NCBI RefSeq assembly: GCF_000154285.1
Contig: NZ_DS483474.1
Coordinates: forward strand, 124,001 to 188,000
DNA length: 64,000 nt
Reading direction: 5' to 3'
Source of the DNA: Amedibacillus dolichus DSM 3991
GTDB lineage: Bacteria > Bacillota_I > Bacilli_A > Erysipelotrichales > Erysipelotrichaceae
Below, piece by piece: positions 51,216-63,833 of the stretch; within the stretch, counting starts at the first letter, position 1, and each line of letters starts with the position of its first letter. Position numbers and translations under genes: made by a program. The notes under the pieces were generated by a model, which ran no database searches, was not told the origin of the DNA, and saw only the letters and a list, made by a program, of their open reading frames with translations.

Positions 51216-52088
51216 ATGAAAGTAAAAAAAGCAATTATTCCGGCAGCCGGGTTTGGCACTCGTTTCCTACCTGCTACTAAAGCCGTTCCCAAAGAAATGC
51301 TGCCTATCGTGGATAAACCGACGATTCAATATATCGTAGAGGAAGCAGTCGCCAGTGGCATTGAGGAAATTTTAATCATTACCAATTGTTACAAAAGCTG
51401 TATCGAAAATCATTTTGATGTAAGCTTTGAATTGGAAAAGAAATTAGAAGCAAGCAAGGATCAGGAGCATTTGGAAATGGTAAAGGAAATTTCCAATATG
51501 GCAAATATTTACAGTGTCCGTCAAAAAAATCCACGTGGTTTAGGACATGCGGTGCTATGTGCAAAATCCTTTGTCGGTAATGAACCATTTGCGATTTTAT
51601 TAGGTGATGACATCGTTGTAAACAAAAACGGAAAGACCGCTACCCAACAACTTGTTGAGGCTTATGAACAATATGGCGGAAGTGTTGTCGGTGTGCAAAA
51701 GGTTGCGGATTCACAGGTACATAAATACGGTGTTGTTGATCCGTCTGAAAACATTAACGAACGCTGTGCTTCCGTAAAAGGCTTTGTGGAAAAGCCAAAG
51801 AAAGAGGAAGCACCTAGCAACTTTGCTATTTTAGGACGTTATGTATTAACTCCGGAAATCTTTGACTTATTGGAAACGCAAGAAGCCGGTAAGGGCAATG
51901 AAATCCAACTGACCGATGCAATCGATCGTTTAACAAAGCAACAAAAGGTATTTGCATACGATTTCGAGGGTGTCCGCTATGATGTCGGTGATAAAGCCGG
52001 ATTCCTAAAGGCACAGATTGATTTTGCCTTGGATCGTAATGATTTGCACGATGTTATGGTCGATATTTTAAAAAACACCAAGATTTAA
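51216..52088 (+). CDS. galU: UTP-glucose-1-phosphate uridylyltransferase
   Basis: This 290-residue enzyme makes UDP-glucose. It has IPAAGFGTRFLPATKAVPKE, PTIQYIVEEAV, GLGHAVLCAK and the ILLGDDIV segment. AGAGAGG precedes the ATG. A terminator hairpin follows directly. Confidence 0.95.
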   Translation: MKVKKAIIPAAGFGTRFLPATKAVPKEMLPIVDKPTIQYIVEEAVASGIEEILIITNCYKSCIENHFDVSFELEKKLEASKDQEHLEMVKEISNMANIYSVRQKNPRGLGHAVLCAKSFVGNEPFAILLGDDIVVNKNGKTATQQLVEAYEQYGGSVVGVQKVADSQVHKYGVVDPSENINERCASVKGFVEKPKKEEAPSNFAILGRYVLTPEIFDLLETQEAGKGNEIQLTDAIDRLTKQQKVFAYDFEGVRYDVGDKAGFLKAQIDFALDRNDLHDVMVDILKNTKI

Positions 52089-52090
52089 CC

Positions 52091-52115
52091 AAAGCTTCCT
52101 CAGGGGAGCTTTTTT
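52091..52115 (+). terminator. Terminator of galU
   Basis: AAAGCTTCC pairs with GGGAGCTTT around TCAG, followed by T residues, 2 bases after the stop. Confidence 0.85.
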
Positions 52116-52197
52116 CTTTGATAACCAAATACATGCGGCTATCTTTTTCATACCAGAAACGCTATAATAGAAACGATAAAAAAGGAGTGCTGATGAT

Positions 52198-54867
52198 ATG
52201 GATTTTTCAACCTTACCAATGGGAAGCATCATTCTTGCCGATGACTATCTCCACCCCATGATTCGCAAAGCTATGGCAGCATCAAAACAAGGAAGCCTCG
52301 GTATTCGAATTACCGATATTTCTGCCTTTCTTACAAGCTATTATTATAAAAAAGCACCTAGTCGCTACCAGGTTCTTTTTACGATCTATCAACAGGTTCA
52401 ACAGCTTGATAAAAAAGATTTCCCAACCTATCGCAATATCCTTTGCAGTAAGGACTTTTTAGAGGAATGCTACCAACTGCTCAATGAGCTTTCCTTTTGG
52501 GGAATCGACAGCAGCTCCCTGCCAAAGCAAAGCGCTTCGCAAAAAGAGCTGTTTACCATATTACAGCTTTTTAAAGATGTCGTATTTCCCAAGCAGCTGC
52601 TGCGCCTTGCTTGTGAGCAAATCAAGAAAAAGGATTTATCCAATGTCTATATCATAGATACCTATAACGATATTGCTAAAAATCAGATCATCAAGCAATT
52701 CCTTCAGCAAGGAGCAAAACTTTCCTCCTTTCCCAAGGAAGAACAGGAAATAGCTTTTTATCATGCAGTTAATAAACGTCAGGAAATCGAAGCCTGTGCA
52801 CAACATATCCTCAATCATTCCTTAGATGCCCAGGATATTCATATCACCTTATGTGATGCCTCTTACCCTAAGCTCATCGAGCAAATCTTTCAGCGCTATC
52901 ACATTCCTTATACACTGTTTCAACAGGAAACAAGCTCTCAGCTTCCTAAGCAATTTCTTGCGCTATTAAACTATGTATTCGATCCATGCAAGGAACAGCT
53001 ACTAGCATGCTTAGATAGTGAACTGTTTACCGGTGGAAACATTCATGCCCTGCGTGAATACATGCAGCTATTCGAGGTAGATCTTTTTGATAACTTCCAT
53101 CACCTTGAAACGATGGAAGATAGTGGAAACCTAATGAATATCTACACCCTAAAACAGCTTCAGGAATTGGAAAACAAGGCAGCTGAAGCACAAGCGGAGC
53201 TATTGCCTTTCTTTACACAATTAAATCAAAATATGCAAATAACAAATAAAGTTGAGCTTATCGTTAATGAGTTAAACAAACATATCCATACCGATGAGGA
53301 TCGAAGCATCTATCGCAAGATCACGACGATATTGTATGAGATCGGTGATGTGGTACAAACCAAAAACGACCTGCATTTTCTAGCTTCCTTTTTTGAAAAT
53401 ATCCAAGGAAGTAAAAAGCAGCCAAGCTATCAAGGTGTTTTGATCCACAATCATAAGCAAGAGGTATTGCCTAGGAAATATCACTATGTATTAGGTGCTA
53501 CACAAACGAATTATCCCGCTTTTCAAACCAAAAAGGGAATCTTTGATGAAGCTTACTATGCCTTGATCAAAGGATATCCAAGCATGGAGGAACGCTATGC
53601 TCATTATATGGAACAGATGAATCAAATACTAACGCACAGTAAATATCTCATTCTTTCCTATCCGGTGGGAAGCTATGAAGGAAAAAGTATGGAGGCAGCC
53701 TTGGAAATCGAGCAATATGCACAAACGCCAAGCCAACCCTATCCACTGCATGAAAACTATGCAGAGCTGCGTTTACAAGATACGCTATCTGCTGATATGG
53801 CAAAACAACTTTTCCTAAAAAACGGTTGTTTGCATGGCTCTATATCCAGCTTTGAACGCTATGTGAAATGTCCATTCTCTTATTTTCTACGCTACGGGCT
53901 ATCCTTAAAAGAGCCTTTTCAACCCGGATTTCCCGATGCCTATGCCGGCACACTATTTCACTATATCCTAGAAAGCTTAACCAATGCCTATGGAAAAGAG
54001 TATAGCGAGCAAAGCAGTAAACAATTGCGTAAAATCGTTGATAAAGAACTGGCGCATCTTACACAAATTTTTCCAAGTATGGAACTGGCACTGATGAATG
54101 TAAAAGAACGTCTGCTTATTTCCATGACACAAACCTTGGAGGTTTTGCAGGAGTTTGAAACGCATTCACAATTTTCACCAACTGCCAGTGAATTGGAATT
54201 TCATTATGATTTGCCATTGCAGGAAAATGTTACGATTGCTCTACATGGCTTTATCGATCGATTGGATACCTATCAAGACTTTGCTTGTATCCTTGACTAT
54301 AAAAGTTCTATCAAGACCTTATCCGAAACCGATATCTTTGCGGCCTTACAGCTACAACTATTAACCTATGCGATGGTCGTTCATCAGCAACAACAAAAGG
54401 AAATCATGGGTGCTTACTATATTTCCTTAAAGAATGAAACTATTCCCTGTCCTGCCGGTAAACTGACACGTAAAAAGCCGGTTACATATAATGAATATGT
54501 GAAAGAGGATTATATGCTCATGAAGCAAAAAGCACAGCGCTTCAACGGTTGGACAATGCAAAAGCAAGTGGATACCTTAGATGACAACGCCACTCATATC
54601 GTTGGTTTACGCATCAATAAAGAGGAAGAGGTCAAAGCAGGAAAACTCTACAATTTAGAAGCAATCAGCTCTTATATGAAGCAGCTTTATGAAATCCTTG
54701 CCTCTCGTATCTTAAACGGTGATATTGCCTGTACACCGTTGGAGCATGCTTGTGATTATTGCAGCTATCAGCCGATTTGTCGTTTTAAAGGCTTCTACGC
54801 CGATAAAAAACGCTTAGTAGAGCCACATGATGATTTATATTGGGACGGAGGTGAACAAGATGCCTAA
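52198..54867 (+). CDS. addB: ATP-dependent helicase/nuclease subunit B (AddB/RexB)
   Basis: The 889-residue protein is the B subunit of the AddAB double-strand-break processing complex. The C-terminal nuclease domain has ILDYKSS (residues about 697-703) and GRYV-type helices. The iron-sulphur cysteines are visible: one in RYVKCPFSY and three in CDYCSYQPIC near 854-863. The N-terminus begins MDFSTLPMGS and contains no P-loop, unlike Bacillus AddB (about 1166 residues) and more like streptococcal RexB, and is shorter than either. AAGGAG precedes the ATG and TATAAT lies near 52162. The gene overlaps addA by 8 bases. Confidence 0.9.
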   Translation: MDFSTLPMGSIILADDYLHPMIRKAMAASKQGSLGIRITDISAFLTSYYYKKAPSRYQVLFTIYQQVQQLDKKDFPTYRNILCSKDFLEECYQLLNELSFWGIDSSSLPKQSASQKELFTILQLFKDVVFPKQLLRLACEQIKKKDLSNVYIIDTYNDIAKNQIIKQFLQQGAKLSSFPKEEQEIAFYHAVNKRQEIEACAQHILNHSLDAQDIHITLCDASYPKLIEQIFQRYHIPYTLFQQETSSQLPKQFLALLNYVFDPCKEQLLACLDSELFTGGNIHALREYMQLFEVDLFDNFHHLETMEDSGNLMNIYTLKQLQELENKAAEAQAELLPFFTQLNQNMQITNKVELIVNELNKHIHTDEDRSIYRKITTILYEIGDVVQTKNDLHFLASFFENIQGSKKQPSYQGVLIHNHKQEVLPRKYHYVLGATQTNYPAFQTKKGIFDEAYYALIKGYPSMEERYAHYMEQMNQILTHSKYLILSYPVGSYEGKSMEAALEIEQYAQTPSQPYPLHENYAELRLQDTLSADMAKQLFLKNGCLHGSISSFERYVKCPFSYFLRYGLSLKEPFQPGFPDAYAGTLFHYILESLTNAYGKEYSEQSSKQLRKIVDKELAHLTQIFPSMELALMNVKERLLISMTQTLEVLQEFETHSQFSPTASELEFHYDLPLQENVTIALHGFIDRLDTYQDFACILDYKSSIKTLSETDIFAALQLQLLTYAMVVHQQQQKEIMGAYYISLKNETIPCPAGKLTRKKPVTYNEYVKEDYMLMKQKAQRFNGWTMQKQVDTLDDNATHIVGLRINKEEEVKAGKLYNLEAISSYMKQLYEILASRILNGDIACTPLEHACDYCSYQPICRFKGFYADKKRLVEPHDDLYWDGGEQDA

Positions 54868-57800
54868 ATGGAATGCCCAACAAAAGAAAGCCATTGAAAC
54901 CAAGCAAAAAAATATTCTTGTTTCTGCCTCTGCCGGAAGCGGGAAAACAACTGTATTGATTGCTCGTCTGATGGATCTGGTTATGAAGGATCATATCTCG
55001 ATTGATGAAATATGTGCCATGACCTTTACCGAAGCTGCTGCCAATGAAATGAAAAAACGTTTGGCAAGTGAATTACAAAAGGCGTATGCTGCGGCACAAA
55101 GCATGGAGGAGAAAGCCTTTATTACCAAGCAGCTTACCAATCTGCAAACGGCTCATATTTCTACTATTCATTCCTTCTGCCTTTCCATTATCCAAAAGTA
55201 TTACTACATCATCGGCTTATCAAAGAAACGAATTGCGAATATCATGGATAATGCAGCAATGACACATTATCAAGATGCTGCCATGAGCCAAGCTTTTCAA
55301 CGTCAATACGAACAACAAGATCCGATTTTCTTAGAGCTTTGCATGATGTTTTCCTCCCGTCCGGAAAATGATGATATGCTTCAAAAAACCATTGCCAAGC
55401 TTGCGACTACTGCCTCCAGTAAAGCAGACAGCGATGCTTGGTTGAATCGTCTTTGCGATACATACAGCTCCTGTAAACAAATCAACGATTTACCAAAAGA
55501 ACTGCTTGATTATTTCTATGACTATCTCACCATTCAAAGCCTACGTTATCAAGAGCTTTTAAACAGCCTGTTAGAGCGCTACCGGCTGCGCTATTATGAA
55601 GAAGAAAAAAAACATGCCCTTCTACAAGCAAAGTGCGACTTACTTCCAACCTTGTTTGAAGCCTTAAAAAACCGCAATTATATGGACTATCGCCAATTGT
55701 TTATCAATATCTGTCATGGTATTGTTCCTACCTCACCGGATAAAGAGGACAAGGAATATACCCGACTGCGTAAAGAAAGTCAAGAGCTGGAGGATAGCTT
55801 ACTTGCGATACTGTATCGTGAGGATACCTTAATACGAGATATGACAAAGTTAGCACCTTACGTTCAAAAGCTTGTTTGTATGTGCCAAGACTATCGTCAA
55901 AGCTATGCAGCCTTAAAGGCAAAGCATGAAATGATTGACTTTGACGATATGGAGCATTTTGCTTTGGCAATCCTGCAAGCCAACCAAGGCAGTATTGCGA
56001 AGCTATATCGTGAACAATTTGTAGAAATCATGGTTGATGAATTTCAAGACAGCAACGATGTACAAAACAGTCTTGTTCAACTGATTTGCCGTGAGAATAA
56101 TGTATTTCGTGTCGGCGATATCAAGCAATCCATTTACAGCTTCCGTCATGCAAAGCCGGATCTGATGAAATCCTTAATCGAACAAAAAGGAGAAAATGAT
56201 GAGGTCATCTATCTTTCCAACAACTATCGTTCTAAAAAAATGATTGTTGATTTCAATAACGAGCTGTTTAAGATTCTTATGAACATGGATCGTTTTTCTT
56301 GTAGCTATCGCAAGGAAGATGATGTCGATACCGGTGTTCCCGCCCAAGAAGAAAACAATGTACCGATTTGTTTTCATGCGATCTTCCACGATGAAATCAA
56401 GGAGGCGCAACAGCTCATTGTTGCGAAAAACACGCTTAAGGCAAACTATATTGCCAATCAAATCATTCATATAAAAGATAAAGAAAAGCGTCAGTGGAAA
56501 GACTTTGTCGTACTTGTTCGAAGCAATGCCCGTAAGGATAATTTAAAAGCTGCTTTTGATGAATTAAACATTCCTTACTTTATAGACATTAAATACGGCT
56601 TTTATCAATCAAGCAGTGTTCAGGTTATCTTATCAACCTTAAAAGCCTTATGCAATCCTCATGACGATATTTCCTTTGTTGCATGCATGATGTCTCCGCT
56701 ATGGAATTACAGTGCACAGGCAATGGCTGAAATCAAGCTGAAAAAGGATAAGCAGGAAAGCTATTATCGCTACATGTCCAAGCATACACCAGATGAGCTT
56801 GCGGATTTTGAAGCTTTACGCCAAAAGCGTTATACTTACAAGCTGCATGAAATCATCAATCAGCTGTTTCTTTTCCATGACTATTATGCAAAGCATACAA
56901 GCATTCAGGAAAAGACCAACTTAGATTTATTATTTGAAAAAGCGATTCAATTTGAAGCTAAAGAAGCCGGTAGTTTAGAATCTTTCTTAGCACAGATCGA
57001 TCAAATTCAAGATGCTCAAACAGCCGAAGCCATTCCGGTTGGCAGTGAAGCCGATGTCGTTCGTGTCATGAGCATTCATCAATCCAAAGGTCTGCAATTT
57101 CCGGTTGTATTCCTATGGTCAAGCGATAAACAAACACCGATTGAATTTAAGGATTTCTGTATCCTAGACGCTGAGCTTGGTATCGGTATGAAGGCGATGG
57201 AACTGCCTAAGCGCTATGTACGTACAACACTGCCACGCATTGCCATGGAGCATAAAAAAGATAAGGAAGAATTAGAGGAGGAAATGCGTATTCTTTATGT
57301 TGCCACTACACGTGCCCAACAACAGATGCACATTGTAGATTGCATATTATCCCTTGAGCCTTATCGCCACCCTTTAACCACCAGTGATATTTATAAACGA
57401 AAAGGCTATACCGCTTGGATCCTACAAGCCTTTCTTTCCATGCAAAGTCCTTTATTTACCTTAAAAGAGGTACATCATCTATGGGAAAATCAAGTACAGA
57501 CAAAACAGGCAACAACCTATAAAAAGCTTCCGATTTATACAAAGGAAGCGAGTTCTTGGAGGTTGTCAACTGCCAGTGAACAAAACATAAACACCACAGA
57601 GCCATTCCAATGGAAACAAAAAAATGATGGAACGATCTATGGTAGTGCCATGCATAAGTTGGTAGAGCTATCCCAAGGGAAATCCTTAACACCAAAGGAA
57701 TACAAAGCACTTGCGGAAACCATCAATTTTACGCTTCATGACAGCGACATCAAAAAGCTAAATGCATTACAAAGCAATCCAATCTATCAAAATGCCCTGC

Positions 57801-58069
57801 AAGTCTGGCATAGCTATGAGATGCCTTTCAATGTCGCAATCCATGATGAAATTCTTCATGGCTATATGGATTTTGTATCTATCGGTGAACAAGATATTAT
57901 TTTAATTGATTTTAAAACCGATGCCACACTTGATGCACAGGAATTAACCAAGCATTATAGGGAACAGCTTCATACCTATCAAAGAGCCTTACAAGCCCTT
58001 TATCCTCAGCATCAGATTCACGCATATCTTTATTCCTTTGCCTTGAATCAAATGCTGCCAATACAATAA
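54860..58069 (+). CDS. addA: ATP-dependent helicase/nuclease subunit A (AddA/RexA)
   Basis: This 1069-residue UvrD-like helicase with a C-terminal RecB nuclease domain has Walker A SASAGSGKTTVL (near 22-33), MTFTEAAANEMK, the DEFQDSN motif II, VMSIHQSKGLQFPVVFLW, and the nuclease motif IDFKTD near the C-terminus. The ATG at 54860 follows GGAGGTG; an upstream in-frame ATG lies inside addB. With AddB it resects broken ends for RecA. Confidence 0.95.
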   Translation: MPKWNAQQKKAIETKQKNILVSASAGSGKTTVLIARLMDLVMKDHISIDEICAMTFTEAAANEMKKRLASELQKAYAAAQSMEEKAFITKQLTNLQTAHISTIHSFCLSIIQKYYYIIGLSKKRIANIMDNAAMTHYQDAAMSQAFQRQYEQQDPIFLELCMMFSSRPENDDMLQKTIAKLATTASSKADSDAWLNRLCDTYSSCKQINDLPKELLDYFYDYLTIQSLRYQELLNSLLERYRLRYYEEEKKHALLQAKCDLLPTLFEALKNRNYMDYRQLFINICHGIVPTSPDKEDKEYTRLRKESQELEDSLLAILYREDTLIRDMTKLAPYVQKLVCMCQDYRQSYAALKAKHEMIDFDDMEHFALAILQANQGSIAKLYREQFVEIMVDEFQDSNDVQNSLVQLICRENNVFRVGDIKQSIYSFRHAKPDLMKSLIEQKGENDEVIYLSNNYRSKKMIVDFNNELFKILMNMDRFSCSYRKEDDVDTGVPAQEENNVPICFHAIFHDEIKEAQQLIVAKNTLKANYIANQIIHIKDKEKRQWKDFVVLVRSNARKDNLKAAFDELNIPYFIDIKYGFYQSSSVQVILSTLKALCNPHDDISFVACMMSPLWNYSAQAMAEIKLKKDKQESYYRYMSKHTPDELADFEALRQKRYTYKLHEIINQLFLFHDYYAKHTSIQEKTNLDLLFEKAIQFEAKEAGSLESFLAQIDQIQDAQTAEAIPVGSEADVVRVMSIHQSKGLQFPVVFLWSSDKQTPIEFKDFCILDAELGIGMKAMELPKRYVRTTLPRIAMEHKKDKEELEEEMRILYVATTRAQQQMHIVDCILSLEPYRHPLTTSDIYKRKGYTAWILQAFLSMQSPLFTLKEVHHLWENQVQTKQATTYKKLPIYTKEASSWRLSTASEQNINTTEPFQWKQKNDGTIYGSAMHKLVELSQGKSLTPKEYKALAETINFTLHDSDIKKLNALQSNPIYQNALQVWHSYEMPFNVAIHDEILHGYMDFVSIGEQDIILIDFKTDATLDAQELTKHYREQLHTYQRALQALYPQHQIHAYLYSFALNQMLPIQ

Positions 58070-58098
58070 AACAGCCGTTATGGCTGTTTTATTGTATT
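58060..58098. terminator. Long bidirectional terminator between addA and the minus-strand genes
   Basis: A perfect 17-bp stem (58060-58076 with 58082-58098; core AAAACAGCC/GGCTGTTTT) with a GTTAT loop contains the addA stop codon. It serves addA and the converging small gene. Confidence 0.85.
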
Positions 58099-58104
58099 TA
58101 GCTT

Positions 58105-58389
58105 TTATGCGTGTTTTACGCGATCTCTCTCCTCGGCACGTTTTCCGTTATTAAAGCGATCAACTGTACCTACCAAATAACCGGTGATACGACGAATCTT
58201 CTCAAAGCCTTCCGGTTGTAAATGATATCCTAAACCGACTTCCTCGCCATCGAAATCTAAAGAAATCGATGCGATTTCTTTACCCGGATTTTTTGAGTGA
58301 ACATAAGCGATATAAGCCTTTGCCTCTTTTTCTCCTACTGCTTCATTTGCACTGATTTCAATCCCATCTACTACCATTTTATAATCCAT
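58105..58389 (-). CDS. Small conserved protein with an NrdD-tail-like C-terminus
   Basis: The 94-residue soluble protein has a strong AGGAGGG ribosome site and is clearly a gene. The N-terminal part (VDGIEISANEAVGEKEAKAYI, then a DFDGEEVGLGYHLQ strand) is unrecognised. The last 30 residues (KIRRITGYLVGTVDRF, then NGKRAEERDRVKH) resemble the tail of class III anaerobic ribonucleotide reductase NrdD, but the glycyl-radical motif and the zinc cysteines are absent. It may bind or regulate NrdD, or the likeness may be only a shared fold. No nrdDG genes lie in the window. Confidence 0.6.
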   Translation of the reverse strand: MDYKMVVDGIEISANEAVGEKEAKAYIAYVHSKNPGKEIASISLDFDGEEVGLGYHLQPEGFEKIRRITGYLVGTVDRFNNGKRAEERDRVKHA

Positions 58390-58453
58390 AACAAACCCTC
58401 CTGCTTCTTTTCTTTAGTATAATCCTTTCCGATATGCAATTCAATTTTTTTGC

Positions 58454-59041
58454 CTACAAACTTCCGTTTCGCTCAAATCGAATATTCGAAAACGGATATA
58501 GGATATAAATGTCTTTACCTTTGAAATCACTTCTTTTAAATGGTCCCACAGCACGTGAGTCATGTGATTCAATGCGATTATCTCCCATTAGGAAATACTC
58601 ATCTTCTCCTAAGGTAACCTTATCAAAATCATGTGTAAACTGATCTCCTCGTGAACGAATGTCATTGGCATATTCATTATCCAAATAAGGCTCCTCAATT
58701 GCCAAACCATTAACATAGACAACATCGTCCTTGGCATAAATCGTATCGCCCGGTAATCCGATTACACGCTTTACCCATGCTTCTCCATTCGTAATTTCCG
58801 CATCATTTACAACAACAACATCATAGCGTTGAATATCATGAATCTTCATATCAATAATATTCATTAAGCCGATTTCATCATCATGTAAGGTCGGATACAT
58901 GCTTAAACCATCAACCTGCACCGGACGCATAACAAAGGTTGTAAATAGATATACGATAATGGCACATAGAACAAAGGTTTTTAAAAAATCAAGCAGCATA
59001 TAGCCGATACTGTCTTTATCTTTCTTTTGGTTTTCTTCCAA
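58454..59041 (-). CDS. lepB: Signal peptidase I
   Basis: This 195-residue membrane serine protease removes signal peptides. It has one N-terminal membrane helix (LKTFVLCAIIVYLFTTFVM), the catalytic serine in GLSMYPTL, the lysine in WVKRVIGLPGD, and the conserved MGDNRIESHDSR. The start was taken as TTG 59041, five bases after GAGGTGAT; the GTG three codons upstream overlaps that site. It lies downstream of the atp operon terminator. Confidence 0.93.
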   Translation of the reverse strand: MEENQKKDKDSIGYMLLDFLKTFVLCAIIVYLFTTFVMRPVQVDGLSMYPTLHDDEIGLMNIIDMKIHDIQRYDVVVVNDAEITNGEAWVKRVIGLPGDTIYAKDDVVYVNGLAIEEPYLDNEYANDIRSRGDQFTHDFDKVTLGEDEYFLMGDNRIESHDSRAVGPFKRSDFKGKDIYILYPFSNIRFERNGSL

Positions 59042-59084
59042 GCTTATCACCTCGGTTGTTTCATTATAGCACTAAAGTTTACTT

Positions 59085-59114
59085 ACGAAAAGAAGAACAC
59101 GCTTAAACGTGTTC
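59085..59114 (-). terminator. Terminator of the atp operon
   Basis: On the minus strand GAACACG (59114-59108) pairs with CGTGTTC (59101-59095), followed by TTCTTTTC. The atpC stop codon lies in its loop. Confidence 0.75.
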
Positions 59115-59501
59115 TCCATAAACATTGATACGATTGATTGCTTTGGCAAGCGCAACTTCCGCACGCTTGATATTGGTGCGTTCATCTTGTTTTGCAAGAC
59201 GTTTTTCAGCACGCTCCTTAGCACGTTTGGCACGTTCGATATCAATTTCTGCTCTGCCTTCAATAGCATCGGTTAAGATACGCATTTCGTTGTTGCTCAT
59301 TTGCAACAAGCCTCCGGCAAGTGCATAATCTTGATAAACACCATTCTCCTTTAAAGAACAACGGCATGTTGCTAACATTGCAACAAGCGGTACGTGGTGA
59401 GATAGAATCGTACGTTCTCCTTCCACGGTTTTTACATTAACAGCTTCGACCTCACACTCTTTATATAATCCAAGCGGAGTGATAATTTTTAATGCAATCA
59501 T
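59103..59501 (-). CDS. atpC: ATP synthase epsilon subunit
   Basis: The 132-residue protein of the F1 central stalk starts IALKIITPLGLYKECEVEAVN and has the beta-sandwich motif ILSHHVPLVAML followed by the helical C-terminal part (IDIERAKRAKERAEKRLA). It is the last gene of the operon, 3 bases after atpD. Confidence 0.93.
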   Translation of the reverse strand: MIALKIITPLGLYKECEVEAVNVKTVEGERTILSHHVPLVAMLATCRCSLKENGVYQDYALAGGLLQMSNNEMRILTDAIEGRAEIDIERAKRAKERAEKRLAKQDERTNIKRAEVALAKAINRINVYGEHV

Positions 59502-59504
59502 AGG

Positions 59505-61753
<2,249 letters not shown>

Positions 61754-61756
61754 AAA

Positions 61757-63277
61757 CTACCCTTCCAAGATGTTTGCAAATTCTTTTGCGAAAGCATCTA
61801 AGGCCTGCTTGATGCTTTCACTCAACGCTTCGTCAAGAGCCTGTTTTTCATCAATTTGGGCAATGATTTCATGATGCTCACGCTCCATATACTTCAGCAT
61901 TTCTTTTTCGTAAAGTGCTACATCTTCAACCTTTACATTTTTCAAATATTTATTTTTAGCCGCAAACAAAGACAATACCTGATGACTTGCGCTCATTGGA
62001 TCATATTGATTTTGAATCAATAAGCGTGTCAAACGCTCACCATGCGCTAAGGTTTCACTAGTCGCAGCATCTAAATCACTACCGAATTTCGCAAAGGCCT
62101 GCATCTCACGATACTGTGCCAATTCCAATTTCAAAGAACCACTAACCTGTTTCATCGCTTTAATTTGTGCCGCACTACCGACACGTGATACGGATAAACC
62201 GGAATCAACTGCCGGACGTACACCGCTGTTAAACAGTTCCGTCTGCAAGAAAATCTGTCCGTCGGTAATGGAAATAACATTGGTTGGGATATACGCCGCA
62301 ATGTCTCCTGCCTGAGTTTCGATAATCGGCAAGGCAGTTAAGCTTCCTCCACCCAATTCATCATTTAGCTTCGCAGCACGCTCCAACAAACGAGAATGCA
62401 AATAGAATACATCTCCCGGATAAGCTTCACGTCCAGGAGGGCGCTTCAACAGTAATGACATGGTACGATATGCCACCGCATGCTTACTCAAGTCATCGTA
62501 AACAATCAGTACATCATCACCGTTTTCCATCCATTCCTCACCGATTGCACAGCCTGCATACGGTGCAATATATTGTAGTGGTGCAGCATCACTGGCCGTA
62601 GAAGATACGATCGTTGTATATTCCATTGCGCCATGGCTTCTTAATTTTTCTACGATCTGTGCTACGGTACTGGCTTTCTGTCCGATCGCAACATAAATAC
62701 ATTTAACATTTTTATCTTTTTGGTTGATGATCGTATCAATCGCAATCGCTGTTTTTCCGGTTTGGCGATCACCGATGATCAACTCACGCTGTCCACGTCC
62801 GATCGGAATCATGGAGTCAATAACCTTCAAACCGGTCATCAGCGGCTGATGAACGCTTTTACGAGTCATAACACCCGGTGCTACACGCTCTACCGGACGG
62901 AATTTATCACTAACGATTGCTTCTCCTCCATCAATCGCTTGACCTAATGCATTTACGACACGACCAAGCATCATATCTCCTACCGGAACCTCAACGATCT
63001 TACCGGTTCTTTTTACCTCATCGCCTTCTTTAATTCCGGTATCATTTCCCATTAAAACGGCACCGACATGTTCTTCCTCTAAATTCAGCACCATTCCATA
63101 TACATCATGGGGAAACAGCAGCAGCTCTCCCGCCATTGCATTGCGAAGTCCGTAAACCAAGGCAATTCCATCACCGATGGTAATGACCGTACCTGTTTCA
63201 TCGACTTCCATTTCATCGTCATAACGACGAATTTGCTCCTTTAATAGCTTACTTATTTCTTCTGGCTTCAAACTCAC
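61757..63277 (-). CDS. atpA: ATP synthase alpha subunit
   Basis: This 506-residue F1 subunit has the Walker [20 protein letters not shown], and the C-terminal [15 protein letters not shown]. The start was set at GTG 63277, behind GAGGTGAA, giving [15 protein letters not shown], the normal AtpA beginning; earlier in-frame starts add unrelated residues translated from the atpH spacer. Confidence 0.95.
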   Translation of the reverse strand: MSLKPEEISKLLKEQIRRYDDEMEVDETGTVITIGDGIALVYGLRNAMAGELLLFPHDVYGMVLNLEEEHVGAVLMGNDTGIKEGDEVKRTGKIVEVPVGDMMLGRVVNALGQAIDGGEAIVSDKFRPVERVAPGVMTRKSVHQPLMTGLKVIDSMIPIGRGQRELIIGDRQTGKTAIAIDTIINQKDKNVKCIYVAIGQKASTVAQIVEKLRSHGAMEYTTIVSSTASDAAPLQYIAPYAGCAIGEEWMENGDDVLIVYDDLSKHAVAYRTMSLLLKRPPGREAYPGDVFYLHSRLLERAAKLNDELGGGSLTALPIIETQAGDIAAYIPTNVISITDGQIFLQTELFNSGVRPAVDSGLSVSRVGSAAQIKAMKQVSGSLKLELAQYREMQAFAKFGSDLDAATSETLAHGERLTRLLIQNQYDPMSASHQVLSLFAAKNKYLKNVKVEDVALYEKEMLKYMEREHHEIIAQIDEKQALDEALSESIKQALDAFAKEFANILEG

Positions 63278-63299
63278 TGCATTCACCTCACTTTCTTTT

Positions 63300-63833
63300 C
63301 TATTTAGAAACAATTTCTCGATGCATGCGTTCCAAGCGAGACAATGCACTGTTATCAATCAACGTATCGTTGATCTTCACACGTATGCCCGCAATCAATT
63401 CTTCATCAACTGATAAACGCATATCAATCGTTTTATTCAATTTTTCTTCCAGTGTCTTTTTCAAGCGCTTTGCTTCTTCCTCTTTTAAAGCAGCAGCACT
63501 CTTTACATAGACAACCTGAATATGATTTACCTCGTTATAGTTTCGGATATATTCTTTTACAATTTCATGCATTGCCTTGAAATGACCTTTATCAATCAAA
63601 AGCTTCATAAAATTTAAAAGTACAGGATCCAGATCATGCTTATAAACTTCCTCCAAAATTTCCTTTTTCTGTTTCTTGGAAATCTTCGGGTGTCCTAAAA
63701 CGGTATAAAAATCAGCATCTTTCATCGTTTGATCGACAAACAACAGCTGTTCCTTATACATATCCAGCTTATGATCTTCTTGAGCAATAGCGAAAATAGC
63801 ATCACAATAGCTTTTAGCAACTAAGCCTGCCAT
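63300..63833 (-). CDS. atpH: ATP synthase delta subunit
   Basis: The 177-residue stator subunit begins [19 protein letters not shown] and ends with the family motif [21 protein letters not shown]. It overlaps atpF by 13 bases. Confidence 0.94.
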   Translation of the reverse strand: MAGLVAKSYCDAIFAIAQEDHKLDMYKEQLLFVDQTMKDADFYTVLGHPKISKKQKKEILEEVYKHDLDPVLLNFMKLLIDKGHFKAMHEIVKEYIRNYNEVNHIQVVYVKSAAALKEEEAKRLKKTLEEKLNKTIDMRLSVDEELIAGIRVKINDTLIDNSALSRLERMHREIVSK

